Source of the DNA: G038396625 sp038396625
Lineage (GTDB): Bacteria; Bacillota; Clostridia; Peptostreptococcales; Thermotaleaceae
Length of the DNA stretch: 64,000 bases
Reading direction: 5' to 3'
Assembly (NCBI GenBank): GCA_038396625.1
Contig: CP121688.1
Coordinates: 1,798,001-1,862,000, forward strand
Under the pieces are notes generated by a model, which ran no database searches, was not told where the DNA came from, and saw only the letters and a list, made by a program, of their open reading frames with translations. Shown here piece after piece: positions 1 through 7,957 of this stretch. Numbering within the stretch: position 1 is the first letter of the stretch; the number at the start of each line of letters is the position of its first letter. Position numbers and translations under genes: made by a program.

Positions 1-2
1 CG

Positions 3-704
3 CCTGAAAATATGATTGTATTTATTACAGGAGATTTAGATTCGGAGAAAGTTTTTTCTGTTGTGGAAAAGAACATGAAATTTGATAAAATGCAAACAGA
101 AGAAAAAATAAAACGAATTTATCCTAAAGAACCAAATACAGTTGTAGAAAGAATTATTGAGCAACAACTAGATGTTTCTATTCCATTGTTTAATATTGCC
201 TTTAAAGATCAAAATCATGGGACTAAAGGAAAGGAACTATTGGAAAAAGATATTTGTACAAAGATATTGTTAGATATGCTATTTGGTAAAAGTACTGATT
301 TTTATGAGCGTTTATATGAAGAAGGCTTAATAAATGATACCTTTGAACATGAATACACAGGAGAAATCGACTATGGATATTCTATGCTAGGTGGAGAGTC
401 AAAAAATCCTAAAAAAGTTTTAGAGAGAATATTAGACTATGTGGCAGATATTAAAAACAAGGGATTAAATAAAGCGGATTTTGAAAGAATCCGAAAAAAA
501 CAAATAGGAGAACATTTAAGCTACTATAATTCTGTAGAGTTTGTTGCGACTACTTTTACCGCCTATTATTTTAAAGAGATTATGATCTTTGATTATATTG
601 AGCAACTGAAGAAGATTGACTTTGAAAAGGTTGAAAAAAGATTTAAAGAACATTTTGATGCTGACCGCTGTGTGCTATCCATTGTTAGTCCGAAAAAAGT
701 TTGA
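3..704 (+). CDS. M16-family (insulinase-like) peptidase, C-terminal part only
   Basis: This is the C-terminal part of a gene whose start lies before the window; the frame is open from base 3 and ends with TGA at 702-704. The visible residues begin with PENMIVFITGDLD, which resembles the strand opening the second half of M16 peptidases of the YmfH type. The rest (about 233 residues) fits the non-catalytic C-terminal M16 domain, including a stretch on SVEFVATTFTAYYF and the ending CVLSIVSPKK. The zinc motif HxxEH of the family would be in the missing N-terminal half, so I cannot say whether the protein is catalytic. An internal ATG at 12 is not a believable start because coding continues upstream of it. 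The family assignment rests on general resemblance. Confidence 0.75.
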   Translation, partial: PENMIVFITGDLDSEKVFSVVEKNMKFDKMQTEEKIKRIYPKEPNTVVERIIEQQLDVSIPLFNIAFKDQNHGTKGKELLEKDICTKILLDMLFGKSTDFYERLYEEGLINDTFEHEYTGEIDYGYSMLGGESKNPKKVLERILDYVADIKNKGLNKADFERIRKKQIGEHLSYYNSVEFVATTFTAYYFKEIMIFDYIEQLKKIDFEKVEKRFKEHFDADRCVLSIVSPKKV

Positions 705-760
705 TTTAGTATAGAAAATTCATTATAATTAAGGATGAAGTAAAACTAAATTTAGATAAG

Positions 761-783
761 GGTTGTCAGTTTTTCTGACAACC
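761..783 (+). terminator. Stem-loop between the M16 gene and lgt, possible terminator
   Basis: A perfect 9-bp stem GGTTGTCAG / CTGACAACC encloses a TTTTT loop. The T-run that follows (TTTTT at 791-795) is separated from the stem by seven bases, so termination would be weak. It ends 27 bases before the lgt start and could instead be a leader structure. Confidence 0.4.
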
Positions 784-810
784 TAATGACTTTTTGAGGA
801 GTGATTTTTA

Positions 811-1545
811 TTGAATCCCGTTGCATTTAAGTTATTTGGTTTGTCTATAAGATGGTATGGTATACTTATTTCTATAGGTATTATCTTAGGTACTTTATTG
901 GCTATAAAAAGGGCAAAACAACGAAATATTTCAGAGGATAGAGTGCTTGATTTACTACTCATTGCTATACCTGCGGCTATTATTGGTGCTAGAACATATT
1001 ATGTTATTTTTAACTGGGAATATTACGCAGGTGATATCATGAGTATGATTAATATTCGTCAAGGAGGCTTAGCAATTCACGGATCAGTGATCGCGGGAGC
1101 GACTGTAGGTTATATTTATTGTAAATATCATCGTATTTCTTTTTGGAAAATGGCAGATATTTGTGCACCGAGTATTATTTTGGGGCAAGCAATTGGAAGA
1201 TGGGGAAATTTCATTAATCAAGAAGCTTATGGAAGGCCTACCAATTTGCCATGGGGAATTATGGTGGATGGCGTAAAAGTACATCCCACATTTCTATATG
1301 AATCTGTGTGGAATTTTGCAGTATTTGTCTTTTTACTATGGTATGAAAAAAACAAAAAATTCGAAGGTGAATTGTTTTTGTTTTATGCTGCCTTGTATTC
1401 CATAGCAAGATTTTTTATTGAAGGATTAAGAATTGACAGTCTAATGCTTGGATCCTTTAGAGTAGCTCAATTAGTAAGTTTAGCTAGCATTTTGGTAGCA
1501 GGTACTATTATTTACAAAGGAAGAAATAAAAAGAAAAAATTATAA
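811..1545 (+). CDS. lgt: Prolipoprotein diacylglyceryl transferase
   Basis: Lgt is a polytopic membrane enzyme that transfers diacylglycerol from phosphatidylglycerol to the lipobox cysteine of prelipoproteins, the first step of lipoprotein maturation. The 244-residue protein has the family signature GRWGNFINQEAYG (about 129-141) and the conserved histidine region GGLAIHGS (His90). Several hydrophobic segments span the length. The start is a TTG preceded by GAGGAGTG at 796-803. lspA, which performs the next step, is far away at 46896, and PstS at 26712 is a likely substrate in this window. Confidence 0.96.
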   Translation: MNPVAFKLFGLSIRWYGILISIGIILGTLLAIKRAKQRNISEDRVLDLLLIAIPAAIIGARTYYVIFNWEYYAGDIMSMINIRQGGLAIHGSVIAGATVGYIYCKYHRISFWKMADICAPSIILGQAIGRWGNFINQEAYGRPTNLPWGIMVDGVKVHPTFLYESVWNFAVFVFLLWYEKNKKFEGELFLFYAALYSIARFFIEGLRIDSLMLGSFRVAQLVSLASILVAGTIIYKGRNKKKKL

Positions 1546-1666
1546 AAATGTAAGATTTTCTTCTTATAGTATGCTTAAAAAATAATAGGATTGCTTAAAC
1601 TGACAATATATCATAAGATTTAACAGGATTATCATGAATTTGTAATCGAAATGTCATATGCTGCTG

Positions 1667-1695
1667 TTGACATTCTTTGCCATTTGTAATAATAT
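1667..1695 (+). promoter_or_regulatory. Sigma-A-type promoter for the Spo0E-like gene
   Basis: TTGACA (1667-1672) and TAATAT (1690-1695) are separated by 17 bases. Transcription would begin near 1702, about 57 bases before the small gene at 1759. Identified by eye only. Confidence 0.6.
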
Positions 1696-1758
1696 GTAGA
1701 TACCACTTCTCAATGCAAATCACCACATAACGATTATAATAAAATATGGGGTGTTGAA

Positions 1759-1908
1759 ATGTTAAAATATGAAATTGAGCAATTGCAGCATAGGTTAAAT
1801 CATTTGATAGAATTTGGTTATAGTTATGAAGAAATTTATCAAGTAAGTGTTGAATTGGATAGATTAATTTCTGAATTTTATAAAGCACAAAGATTTGCAA
1901 TGGTTTAG
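1759..1908 (+). CDS. Spo0E-like small aspartyl-phosphate phosphatase
   Basis: A 49-residue protein starts at ATG 1759 with GGGGTG at 1748-1753 as ribosome binding site. It fits the Spo0E family (sporulation regulatory proteins of about 50-85 residues): a helical hairpin with the signature SxxxD, here SVELD (Ser30-Asp34), followed by RLISEFY. Spo0E-type proteins remove phosphate from the response regulator Spo0A and so delay sporulation; that role is known for the family and inferred here. The gene is alone, with its own promoter upstream and a terminator downstream at 1976-2015, so it looks independently controlled. A minus-strand open frame covers the same DNA but shows no recognisable protein. 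Confidence 0.8.
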   Translation: MLKYEIEQLQHRLNHLIEFGYSYEEIYQVSVELDRLISEFYKAQRFAMV

Positions 1909-1975
1909 TGATGTGATAATTAAGAAAAGGATGCATGCTATAAAGTATAAACAAAAAATAGAAAAAGCAAATTAC

Positions 1976-2015
1976 AACTCTTAGGTATGATAAAGTACTT
2001 AAGAGTTTTTATTTT
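1976..2015 (+). terminator. Rho-independent terminator after the Spo0E-like gene
   Basis: AACTCTTA (1976-1983) pairs with TAAGAGTT (2000-2007), and the stem can extend inward with one mismatch. The T-rich run TTTATTTT follows directly. Confidence 0.7.
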
Positions 2016-2104
2016 GTGTAAAAAACCTTAACGAAAACAAGATTTGAATGAGACATGCAATATATTACAGAAAATAGTATTATTTACCTAAAAAAAAACT
2101 ACTC

Positions 2105-2132
2105 TGTACAGAAGGATTTTTAATAATATTAT
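2105..2132 (+). promoter_or_regulatory. Candidate promoter of the dcw cluster
   Basis: TGTACA (2105-2110) lies 16 bases before TATTAT (2127-2132). The -35 match is only four of six, but the element sits directly upstream of the MraZ repeats, where repression by MraZ would be expected. Confidence 0.4.
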
Positions 2133-2145
2133 AGAAATAAATAGA

Positions 2146-2172
2146 AAGTGGTAAAAAGTGGTGAGAAGTGGT
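2146..2172 (+). promoter_or_regulatory. MraZ operator: three tandem AAGTGGT repeats
   Basis: AAGTGGT occurs at 2146-2152, 2156-2162 and 2166-2172, an exact 10-bp period. A weaker copy in the same phase, AAATGGG, is at 2186-2192. MraZ proteins are known to bind tandem GTGG-type repeats of about one helical turn upstream of their own gene, so this is very probably the autoregulatory site of the dcw operon. Confidence 0.8.
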
Positions 2173-2200
2173 GAAGTTTTCCCGAAAATGGGGTGACAAT

Positions 2201-2632
2201 GTGTTTATTGGAGAATACTTACATACAATTGACACGAAAGGTAGAGTTATTATTCCTTCGAAATTTCGCGATGAATTAGGGAGCAAGTTTATTGTGACAA
2301 AGGGATTAGATAACTGTTTATTTGTGTACCCCCAAGAAGAATGGAAAAATTTTGAAAACAAATTAAAGCAGTTACCTCTAACGAGTAGAGATGCAAGAGC
2401 TTTTGTAAGATTGTTTTTTTCAGGAGCAATAGAGTGTGAATTAGATAAACAAGGAAGAATAACAATTTCCCAAACATTAAGAGAGCATGGGAAAATGAAC
2501 AAAGATGTTGTTATTATTGGTGTATCCACAAGAGTAGAAATATGGGGTAAGGAAGAATGGGATCATTACAATGAGACCGCAGATTTAAGTTATGATGATA
2601 TTGCTGAAAAGATGGCTGAATTAGGGATTTAA
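2201..2632 (+). CDS. mraZ: Transcriptional regulator MraZ
   Basis: MraZ is an AbrB-fold DNA-binding protein that represses the division and cell wall cluster it heads. The protein contains two copies of the family motif: GRVIIPSKFRDEL near the start and GRITISQTLREH in the middle. I use the GTG at 2201, giving FIGEYLHTIDTKGR at the N-terminus and 143 residues, the usual family length, with GGGGTGA at 2190-2196 as ribosome binding site. An upstream in-frame GTG at 2168 would start inside the MraZ operator and add residues not seen in the family. rsmH follows. Confidence 0.93.
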   Translation: MFIGEYLHTIDTKGRVIIPSKFRDELGSKFIVTKGLDNCLFVYPQEEWKNFENKLKQLPLTSRDARAFVRLFFSGAIECELDKQGRITISQTLREHGKMNKDVVIIGVSTRVEIWGKEEWDHYNETADLSYDDIAEKMAELGI

Positions 2633-2690
2633 ATATTTCATCGTAGAATCGCAGATACTAATTGTAATCTTTTTGAGAGTAGGTGATGAA

Positions 2691-3626
2691 TTGGAATTTC
2701 AACATGTTTCGGTATTACTTAAAGAGACGATTGAAAATCTTAATATAAAAGCAGATGGTATATATATTGACGGTACTTTGGGAGGTGGAGGACATGCTTC
2801 CCAAATATGTGAGCATCTAAATGAACAAGGGTTGCTTATAGGAGTAGATCAAGATGAAGAAGCATTGAAAGCAGCTGAAGGTAAATTGAACAAATATTCT
2901 AATCAAAAGATGTTTGTGCATAGTAATTTTTCTAATATTAAAAATATATTATTGGAGCGAAATATTTCAAAGATAGACGGGATGATACTGGATTTGGGTG
3001 TTTCATCTTATCAGTTAGACGAAGGGTCAAGGGGTTTTTCTTATAAACACGATGCACCATTAGATATGAGAATGGATAGGAACAAAGACTTTAGCGCAGA
3101 AACCATCATCAATGAATATGAAGAGAAAGCGTTACAGCGTATTATTCAAGAGTATGGGGAAGAGAGATGGGCAAAGAGAATAGCAAGCTTTATCGTTAAT
3201 GAAAGAAATAAGCATCCTATTCGAACAACAGGGGAATTGGTAGAAATTATTAAGAATGCGATTCCAGCTGCAGCAAGACGTAGTGGGCCTCACCCAGCAA
3301 AAAGAACTTTTCAGGCGATACGAATAGAGGTGAATAATGAATTAGGCATTCTAGAGCAAACAGTTCGTGCTATTTCCGAAGTACTAAATCCTGGTGGCCG
3401 CATATGTATTATTACATTTCATTCTCTAGAAGATAGAATTATAAAAAATACTTTTAGAGATTTAAGTATTGCTTGTAAATGCCCACCAGAGTACCCAATT
3501 TGCAAATGTGATGGAAAGGCAGTATTAAAGGTGATTACTAGAAAACCCATACTACCTTCTGAGGAGGAACTACAAAACAATCCAAGGGCTAGAAGTGCAA
3601 AGCTGCGGGTGGCTGAAAAGGTTTAA
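2691..3626 (+). CDS. rsmH: 16S rRNA (cytosine(1402)-N(4))-methyltransferase
   Basis: RsmH (MraW) methylates N4 of C1402 in the decoding centre of 16S rRNA using S-adenosylmethionine. Visible features are the SAM-binding DGTLGGGGHAS near residue 30, DLGVSSYQLD, and HPAKRTFQAIRIEVN with the late ITFHSLEDRIIK motif. The start is a TTG at 2691 preceded by AGGTGAT at 2681-2687, which gives the family-typical beginning EFQHVSVLLKET and 311 residues. A longer version from TTG 2673 would add six residues lying over this ribosome binding site. A cysteine-rich stretch (CKCPPEYPICKC) near the end is common in the family. Confidence 0.95.
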   Translation: MEFQHVSVLLKETIENLNIKADGIYIDGTLGGGGHASQICEHLNEQGLLIGVDQDEEALKAAEGKLNKYSNQKMFVHSNFSNIKNILLERNISKIDGMILDLGVSSYQLDEGSRGFSYKHDAPLDMRMDRNKDFSAETIINEYEEKALQRIIQEYGEERWAKRIASFIVNERNKHPIRTTGELVEIIKNAIPAAARRSGPHPAKRTFQAIRIEVNNELGILEQTVRAISEVLNPGGRICIITFHSLEDRIIKNTFRDLSIACKCPPEYPICKCDGKAVLKVITRKPILPSEEELQNNPRARSAKLRVAEKV

Positions 3627-3656
3627 TGTTCTAAAAGTCAAAAGGGGTGAATAAAT

Positions 3657-4166
3657 TTGGTAGTAGCACAAAGAAAGCATCATTATAATGAACAAGAGAT
3701 ATATTGGGAATCTCCGAAAGCGAATGATCAGCAAAGGAAAGAAAAGAAAAATAGAGCCAAACACAAAATTAAAGCAATAAATAAAGTACAAATGATCTTT
3801 AGCTTACTGCTGATGGCCATGTTGTGCATAGGTATTTTATTAGGATATGTCCAACTAACAGAATTAAAATACAAAGTCAACAATTTAAGCAACGAGATTA
3901 GACAATTAGAGGCATATATAGAAAACTTGAGAGTAGAAGTGGAAAAAGTAGAACGAAGCGATATTATTGAAGAAAAGGCAAAAGTGGAATTAGGTATGCA
4001 GTATCCACTAAAAGAACAAATGGTATTTTTAGACTTAGATCATGGCGCCTTAGAAAATGTTCAAAATACGCAAGAAAAATCTGTAGTAAAGGAAGAAGAA
4101 AATGGGAACAGTCTTATTCTGGATGTAAAAAATTCATTCTACAAAGTGTTCTCGTTATTAGATTGA
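3657..4166 (+). CDS. ftsL: FtsL-like septum formation protein
   Basis: A 169-residue bitopic membrane protein. The N-terminal 45 residues are hydrophilic and very basic. One transmembrane segment follows (about 46-67, FSLLLMAMLCIGILLGYVQL). After that comes a coiled-coil-like stretch (about 70-105), as expected for the FtsL/DivIC partners of the divisome. FtsL-type proteins bridge FtsQ/DivIB and the septal synthase. Sequence conservation is low in this family, so the call leans on architecture and on the position between rsmH and the PASTA-type penicillin-binding protein. The start is TTG with AAGGGGTGA at 3641-3649. It overlaps nothing: the next gene starts at 4199. Confidence 0.82.
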   Translation: MVVAQRKHHYNEQEIYWESPKANDQQRKEKKNRAKHKIKAINKVQMIFSLLLMAMLCIGILLGYVQLTELKYKVNNLSNEIRQLEAYIENLRVEVEKVERSDIIEEKAKVELGMQYPLKEQMVFLDLDHGALENVQNTQEKSVVKEEENGNSLILDVKNSFYKVFSLLD

Positions 4167-4198
4167 TACGAAGAATTGGGAATAAGGAGGCAGTACAA

Positions 4199-6199
4199 TT
4201 GTCAACACCTAGCATTGCTCATAAAAAAAGATTGGTTTTTTTATTATTTATCGTGAGTACTGCTTTGTTTTTACTCATTATGAGAATAGGATGGATTCAA
4301 ATTGTAAAAGGAGAGAGATACAGACAACTTGCACATATTCAACAAACAAGAGATATCCCAATACCTGCTAAGAGGGGGATTATCTATGACAGAAAAGGTA
4401 AAGAATTGGCTATCAGTGCAAGTACAAATACGGTTTGGGCAAGACCTGTTGAAGTAGCAAAATCAGGTGACCTGGATGCTATTTCAAAAAAACTAGCAGA
4501 AATTTTAGAAGTAGATGAACAAGAAATTAAAGAATCATTATCCAGCAAGAATGTTGGTTTGGTAAAGGTCGCAAAATGGATCGATAAAGACAAGGCAGAT
4601 GCTATTCGAAAAGAAAAGCTTGAAGGAATATGGATCGCAGAAGATAATAAAAGACATTATCCTTTTGGAAATTTTGCATCCCATATCATCGGGCACACAA
4701 CAGATGATAATAGAGGGCTTGTTGGAATTGAATTAGAGTATGATAAATATTTGAGTGGCTTGCCTGGAAGATGGATAAAAAGTACAGATGCTGCTGGGAA
4801 ACAGCTTCATTATGGAACAGAAAAATATTATGAAGCAGAAAATGGATTAAATGTAGTATTAACCATTGATGAAGTTATTCAACATTTTGCAGAAAAAGCC
4901 ATAGATAACACATTAGCACAAACAAAGGCGAAAAGAGTTTTTGCGATTGTAATGGAGCCTAAGACGGGTGACATTTTAGGTTTGGCAGTTAAACCAGATT
5001 ACGATCCCAATAATGCAAGAGTGCCTTTAGATGAAAATAAGCGTAGAGAATATGAGACCTTAGATATAAAGGGGAAACAAAAAATTTGGAATGAAATGTG
5101 GCGAAATCCTATTATAAGTGACACTTATGAGCCCGGCTCCACTTTTAAACTCATTACTGCTGCTGCAGGCTTAGGAGAAGGCGTAATTACGCCAGAGACA
5201 CCTTTCTACGATCCAGGATATATTATAGTAGCAGGACAAAGATTAAGATGCTGGAGATATTATCGACCTCACGGTGCCCAGACTTTTACCCAAGCTGTGC
5301 AAAATTCTTGTAACCCAGTTTTTGTAGAGGTGGCTCAAAAACTAGGAGTAGATAAGTACTATAAATATTTAGATGCGTTTGGATTTAGTCAGCCTACGGG
5401 TATTGATTTACCTGGAGAGGGTAGTGGCATTATTCAGAATAAGGCAAATGTAGGTCCTGTTGAATTAGCCACAATATCCTATGGGCAAGGAATATCCGTT
5501 ACCCCCTTACAGCTCATTACAGCGATATCAGCCATTGGAAATGATGGAAAACTCATGGAACCAAGGATTGTAAAGGAGCTGGTAGATGATTCTGGAAATG
5601 TAATTCATAGGTATGAGCCGAAAATGGTGAGACAGGTTTTATCACAAAAAACTGCAAAAGAATTAAGATTGATTATGGAATCAGTTGTTACTGAAGGATC
5701 TGGTAAGAATGCTTATATTCCTGGTTATAGGATAGGAGGAAAGACTGGAACGGCAGATAAAATTGAAGATGGTAGGTATGCACCAGGGAAAGTGTATTCT
5801 TCCTTTATTGCATTGGCTCCCGTTGATGACCCTCAACTAGCTGTTTTAGTGGTTGTAGATGAACCACAAGGGGTTCACTTTGGAAGCTTAACGGCAGCAC
5901 CTGCTGCTCATGAGATTTTGAGAGATACACTAAGATATTTAGATGTAGAGCCTAAATTTAATGAAAAGGAAGCACAAGAATATGAGAAAAATGATGTGGT
6001 TGTACCAGAAATTCGAAATTTGTCTTTAAAAGAAGCAGCAAAAGTTTTGTCGGAAAGCAAACTGCAATATGACACAGAACCTGTAACTGTTGAAAATCCA
6101 GATACAGTCGTTATTGATCAGTTTCCTAAACCAGGTGCAAAGATTCCAGAGAAATCAATTATCATTTTATATTTAAAAAAAGAAAATAGTTCTGAATAA
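4199..6199 (+). CDS. spoVD: SpoVD/FtsI-type penicillin-binding protein with PASTA domain
   Basis: A class B penicillin-binding protein (monofunctional transpeptidase) that cross-links septal or spore-cortex peptidoglycan. A single N-terminal transmembrane anchor (about 12-32) is followed by the dimerisation domain with RGIIYDRKG. The transpeptidase domain has STFK (catalytic Ser314), SCN and KTGT (Lys515). One PASTA domain ends the protein (about 603-662). The start is TTG 4199 with AAGGAGG at 4184-4190; an upstream TTG at 4163 overlapping ftsL has no such site. Clostridia often carry one protein of this kind in the dcw cluster that serves both as FtsI and SpoVD, so the symbol could equally be ftsI or pbpB. 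The length is 666 residues. Confidence 0.9.
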   Translation: MSTPSIAHKKRLVFLLFIVSTALFLLIMRIGWIQIVKGERYRQLAHIQQTRDIPIPAKRGIIYDRKGKELAISASTNTVWARPVEVAKSGDLDAISKKLAEILEVDEQEIKESLSSKNVGLVKVAKWIDKDKADAIRKEKLEGIWIAEDNKRHYPFGNFASHIIGHTTDDNRGLVGIELEYDKYLSGLPGRWIKSTDAAGKQLHYGTEKYYEAENGLNVVLTIDEVIQHFAEKAIDNTLAQTKAKRVFAIVMEPKTGDILGLAVKPDYDPNNARVPLDENKRREYETLDIKGKQKIWNEMWRNPIISDTYEPGSTFKLITAAAGLGEGVITPETPFYDPGYIIVAGQRLRCWRYYRPHGAQTFTQAVQNSCNPVFVEVAQKLGVDKYYKYLDAFGFSQPTGIDLPGEGSGIIQNKANVGPVELATISYGQGISVTPLQLITAISAIGNDGKLMEPRIVKELVDDSGNVIHRYEPKMVRQVLSQKTAKELRLIMESVVTEGSGKNAYIPGYRIGGKTGTADKIEDGRYAPGKVYSSFIALAPVDDPQLAVLVVVDEPQGVHFGSLTAAPAAHEILRDTLRYLDVEPKFNEKEAQEYEKNDVVVPEIRNLSLKEAAKVLSESKLQYDTEPVTVENPDTVVIDQFPKPGAKIPEKSIIILYLKKENSSE

Positions 6200-6253
6200 G
6201 AGTGAAGAATTCTATAAAATATAGGATAATAGTACAGAAAGATAAGAAAAATG

Positions 6254-6262
6254 TGATATAAT
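6254..6262 (+). promoter_or_regulatory. Extended -10 promoter element upstream of murE
   Basis: TGATATAAT is a perfect extended -10 element (TGnTATAAT); no good -35 is visible. Transcription would begin near 6269, just before the stem-loop at 6281-6328 and about 226 bases before murE. Confidence 0.5.
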
Positions 6263-6280
6263 TATAACAAGCGCAATAGG

Positions 6281-6328
6281 AAAGGCAACTTAAGTCAAAG
6301 TTATTTCACTTTGATTCAGGTTGCCTTT
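6281..6328 (+). terminator. Long two-part hairpin between spoVD and murE
   Basis: AAAGGCAAC (6281-6289) pairs with GTTGCCTTT (6320-6328), and TCAAAGT (6295-6301) pairs with ACTTTGA (6308-6314) inside it. The following TTTTGCTG is a weak T-run. It may terminate the mraZ-spoVD transcript, or act as an attenuator for a transcript starting at about 6269. Confidence 0.5.
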
Positions 6329-6340
6329 TGCTGAGTGCTG

Positions 6341-6368
6341 TTTATAGAGAGAGATAGACGTCTATAAT
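6341..6368 (+). promoter_or_regulatory. Possible second murE promoter overlapping a 12-bp palindrome
   Basis: TTTATA (6341-6346) lies 16 bases before TATAAT (6363-6368). ATAGACGTCTAT, a perfect 12-bp palindrome at 6354-6365, overlaps the spacer and -10 and could be an operator. Both assignments are tentative. Confidence 0.3.
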
Positions 6369-6494
6369 ATAATGAGGAGATCTCAATATAGGGGTTAGGG
6401 TGGTTATAAAGTGAAATTTTCATTATAAATAAAAATGGACAGAGAGATAACATGATTGCAATGAAGATAAACCCATAGTCAAGGAGAGATATAT

Positions 6495-7955
6495 ATGAAG
6501 TTGAGTGAATTAATCAAAGATGTAGAGGTTGTGAAGACAACAGATGGTATGAATATAGAGATTACTGGTGTCGCTTATGATTCAAGAAAAATACAAGCAA
6601 ATGATGTTTTTGTATGTGTTGAAGGCTTTAAGGTGGATGGGCATAACTATATTGAGGAAGCTATGAAGAAAGGTGCAAAAGCATTGATTGTTGAAAAAGA
6701 TATTATGCCTATAAATGATATCCCAGTAATTAAAGTAGATGATAGTAGAAAAGCTTTAGCAGTAATTTCATCGAATTTTTATAGGAATCCTACCAAAGAC
6801 ATGAATATCATTGGTGTTACAGGAACAAATGGCAAAACGACCACAACACACCTGATTAAAAACATTTTGGAAACGAATCATGTCCCCAGTGGATTAATAG
6901 GCACTATTTCCTATCAAATTCTTGATAAGGAGTACAAAGCGAATAACACTACGCCAGAATCTTTGGAGCTGCAAAGACTATTTAGAGAGATGTTAGATGA
7001 TAATGTAGATACCTGTGTTATGGAGGTTTCCTCTCATTCTTTAGATATGAATAGAGTTGCAGGAATACAATATAATGTAGGTGTGTTTACTAACTTAACC
7101 CCCGATCATATGGATTATCATGTAAATATCGAAAATTATAAGAACGCAAAAACAAAGCTATTTTATCAAACATCCCTAGCAAATATTATTAATATAGATG
7201 ATCCCTATGGAAAGGAGATTGCCCATCAAATAAAGGATTTAAAAGTATCCCTTGTTACATATGGTGTAAAAAGAGACGCAGATATTTATGCGCAAAATAT
7301 CAGGATTTCTCCTAAAGGAACTCATTTTGCTTTGATAACACCAAAGTTTAGAGGAAACGTAAAAATAGCAACTCCAGGTATGTTTTCTGTGTACAATGCT
7401 TTAGCAGCCAGTGCTGTATGTTATGTGTTAGGTTATGATTTTGAGCAAATTAGAAAAGGTCTTGAATCGATCCAAGGAGTACCAGGACGTTTTGAGTCTG
7501 TACAAGATACTGGTGACTATACGATTATTGTAGATTATGCTCACACCCCTGATGCATTAGAAAATGCATTAAACACTATGAAAGAATTTGCTGAGGGAAA
7601 GATTATCACTGTATTTGGTTGTGGTGGTGATAGAGATAAAACGAAAAGACCTATGATGGGAGCAGTGGCAGGTAGGTTATCAGATTATTGCATTATTACC
7701 AGTGACAATCCAAGATCTGAAGAGCCTAAGGCAATCATAGATGATATTGAAGTAGGCATAAAAGACACTTCTTGTAAATATAAAAAGATAGTAGATAGAA
7801 AAGAAGCTATAAAAAAAGCCATAGAAATTAGCAAACCCAAAGATATTATTTTAATTGCAGGGAAAGGACATGAAACATATCAGATATTAGGAGATAAGGT
7901 CATTCACTTTGATGATAAAGAAATAGCTCAGAAAATACTGAGGGAGGAAGCATAA
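6495..7955 (+). CDS. murE: UDP-N-acetylmuramoyl-tripeptide synthetase, meso-DAP type
   Basis: MurE is the cytoplasmic ATP-dependent ligase that adds the third amino acid to UDP-MurNAc-L-Ala-D-Glu. The protein has the three Mur-ligase domains: an N-terminal substrate domain, the ATP-binding P-loop GTNGKTTTTH (about residues 110-119), and a C-terminal domain. DNPR at 404-407 is the motif associated with meso-diaminopimelate rather than lysine, so this organism very probably has a meso-DAP cell wall. Length (486) is normal. The ribosome binding site is AAGGAGAG just upstream; murF begins two bases after the stop. Confidence 0.97.
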   Translation: MKLSELIKDVEVVKTTDGMNIEITGVAYDSRKIQANDVFVCVEGFKVDGHNYIEEAMKKGAKALIVEKDIMPINDIPVIKVDDSRKALAVISSNFYRNPTKDMNIIGVTGTNGKTTTTHLIKNILETNHVPSGLIGTISYQILDKEYKANNTTPESLELQRLFREMLDDNVDTCVMEVSSHSLDMNRVAGIQYNVGVFTNLTPDHMDYHVNIENYKNAKTKLFYQTSLANIINIDDPYGKEIAHQIKDLKVSLVTYGVKRDADIYAQNIRISPKGTHFALITPKFRGNVKIATPGMFSVYNALAASAVCYVLGYDFEQIRKGLESIQGVPGRFESVQDTGDYTIIVDYAHTPDALENALNTMKEFAEGKIITVFGCGGDRDKTKRPMMGAVAGRLSDYCIITSDNPRSEEPKAIIDDIEVGIKDTSCKYKKIVDRKEAIKKAIEISKPKDIILIAGKGHETYQILGDKVIHFDDKEIAQKILREEA

Positions 7956-7957
7956 TC

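Noticed and set aside
1595..1954. Minus-strand open frame opposite the Spo0E-like gene
   Set aside because: Low-complexity hydrophobic and aromatic residues with no recognisable family; the plus-strand frame has promoter, ribosome binding site, family motif and terminator.
2168..2200. Eleven extra N-terminal codons for mraZ from GTG 2168
   Set aside because: The start would lie inside the MraZ operator, there is no ribosome binding site, and the added residues do not occur in the family.
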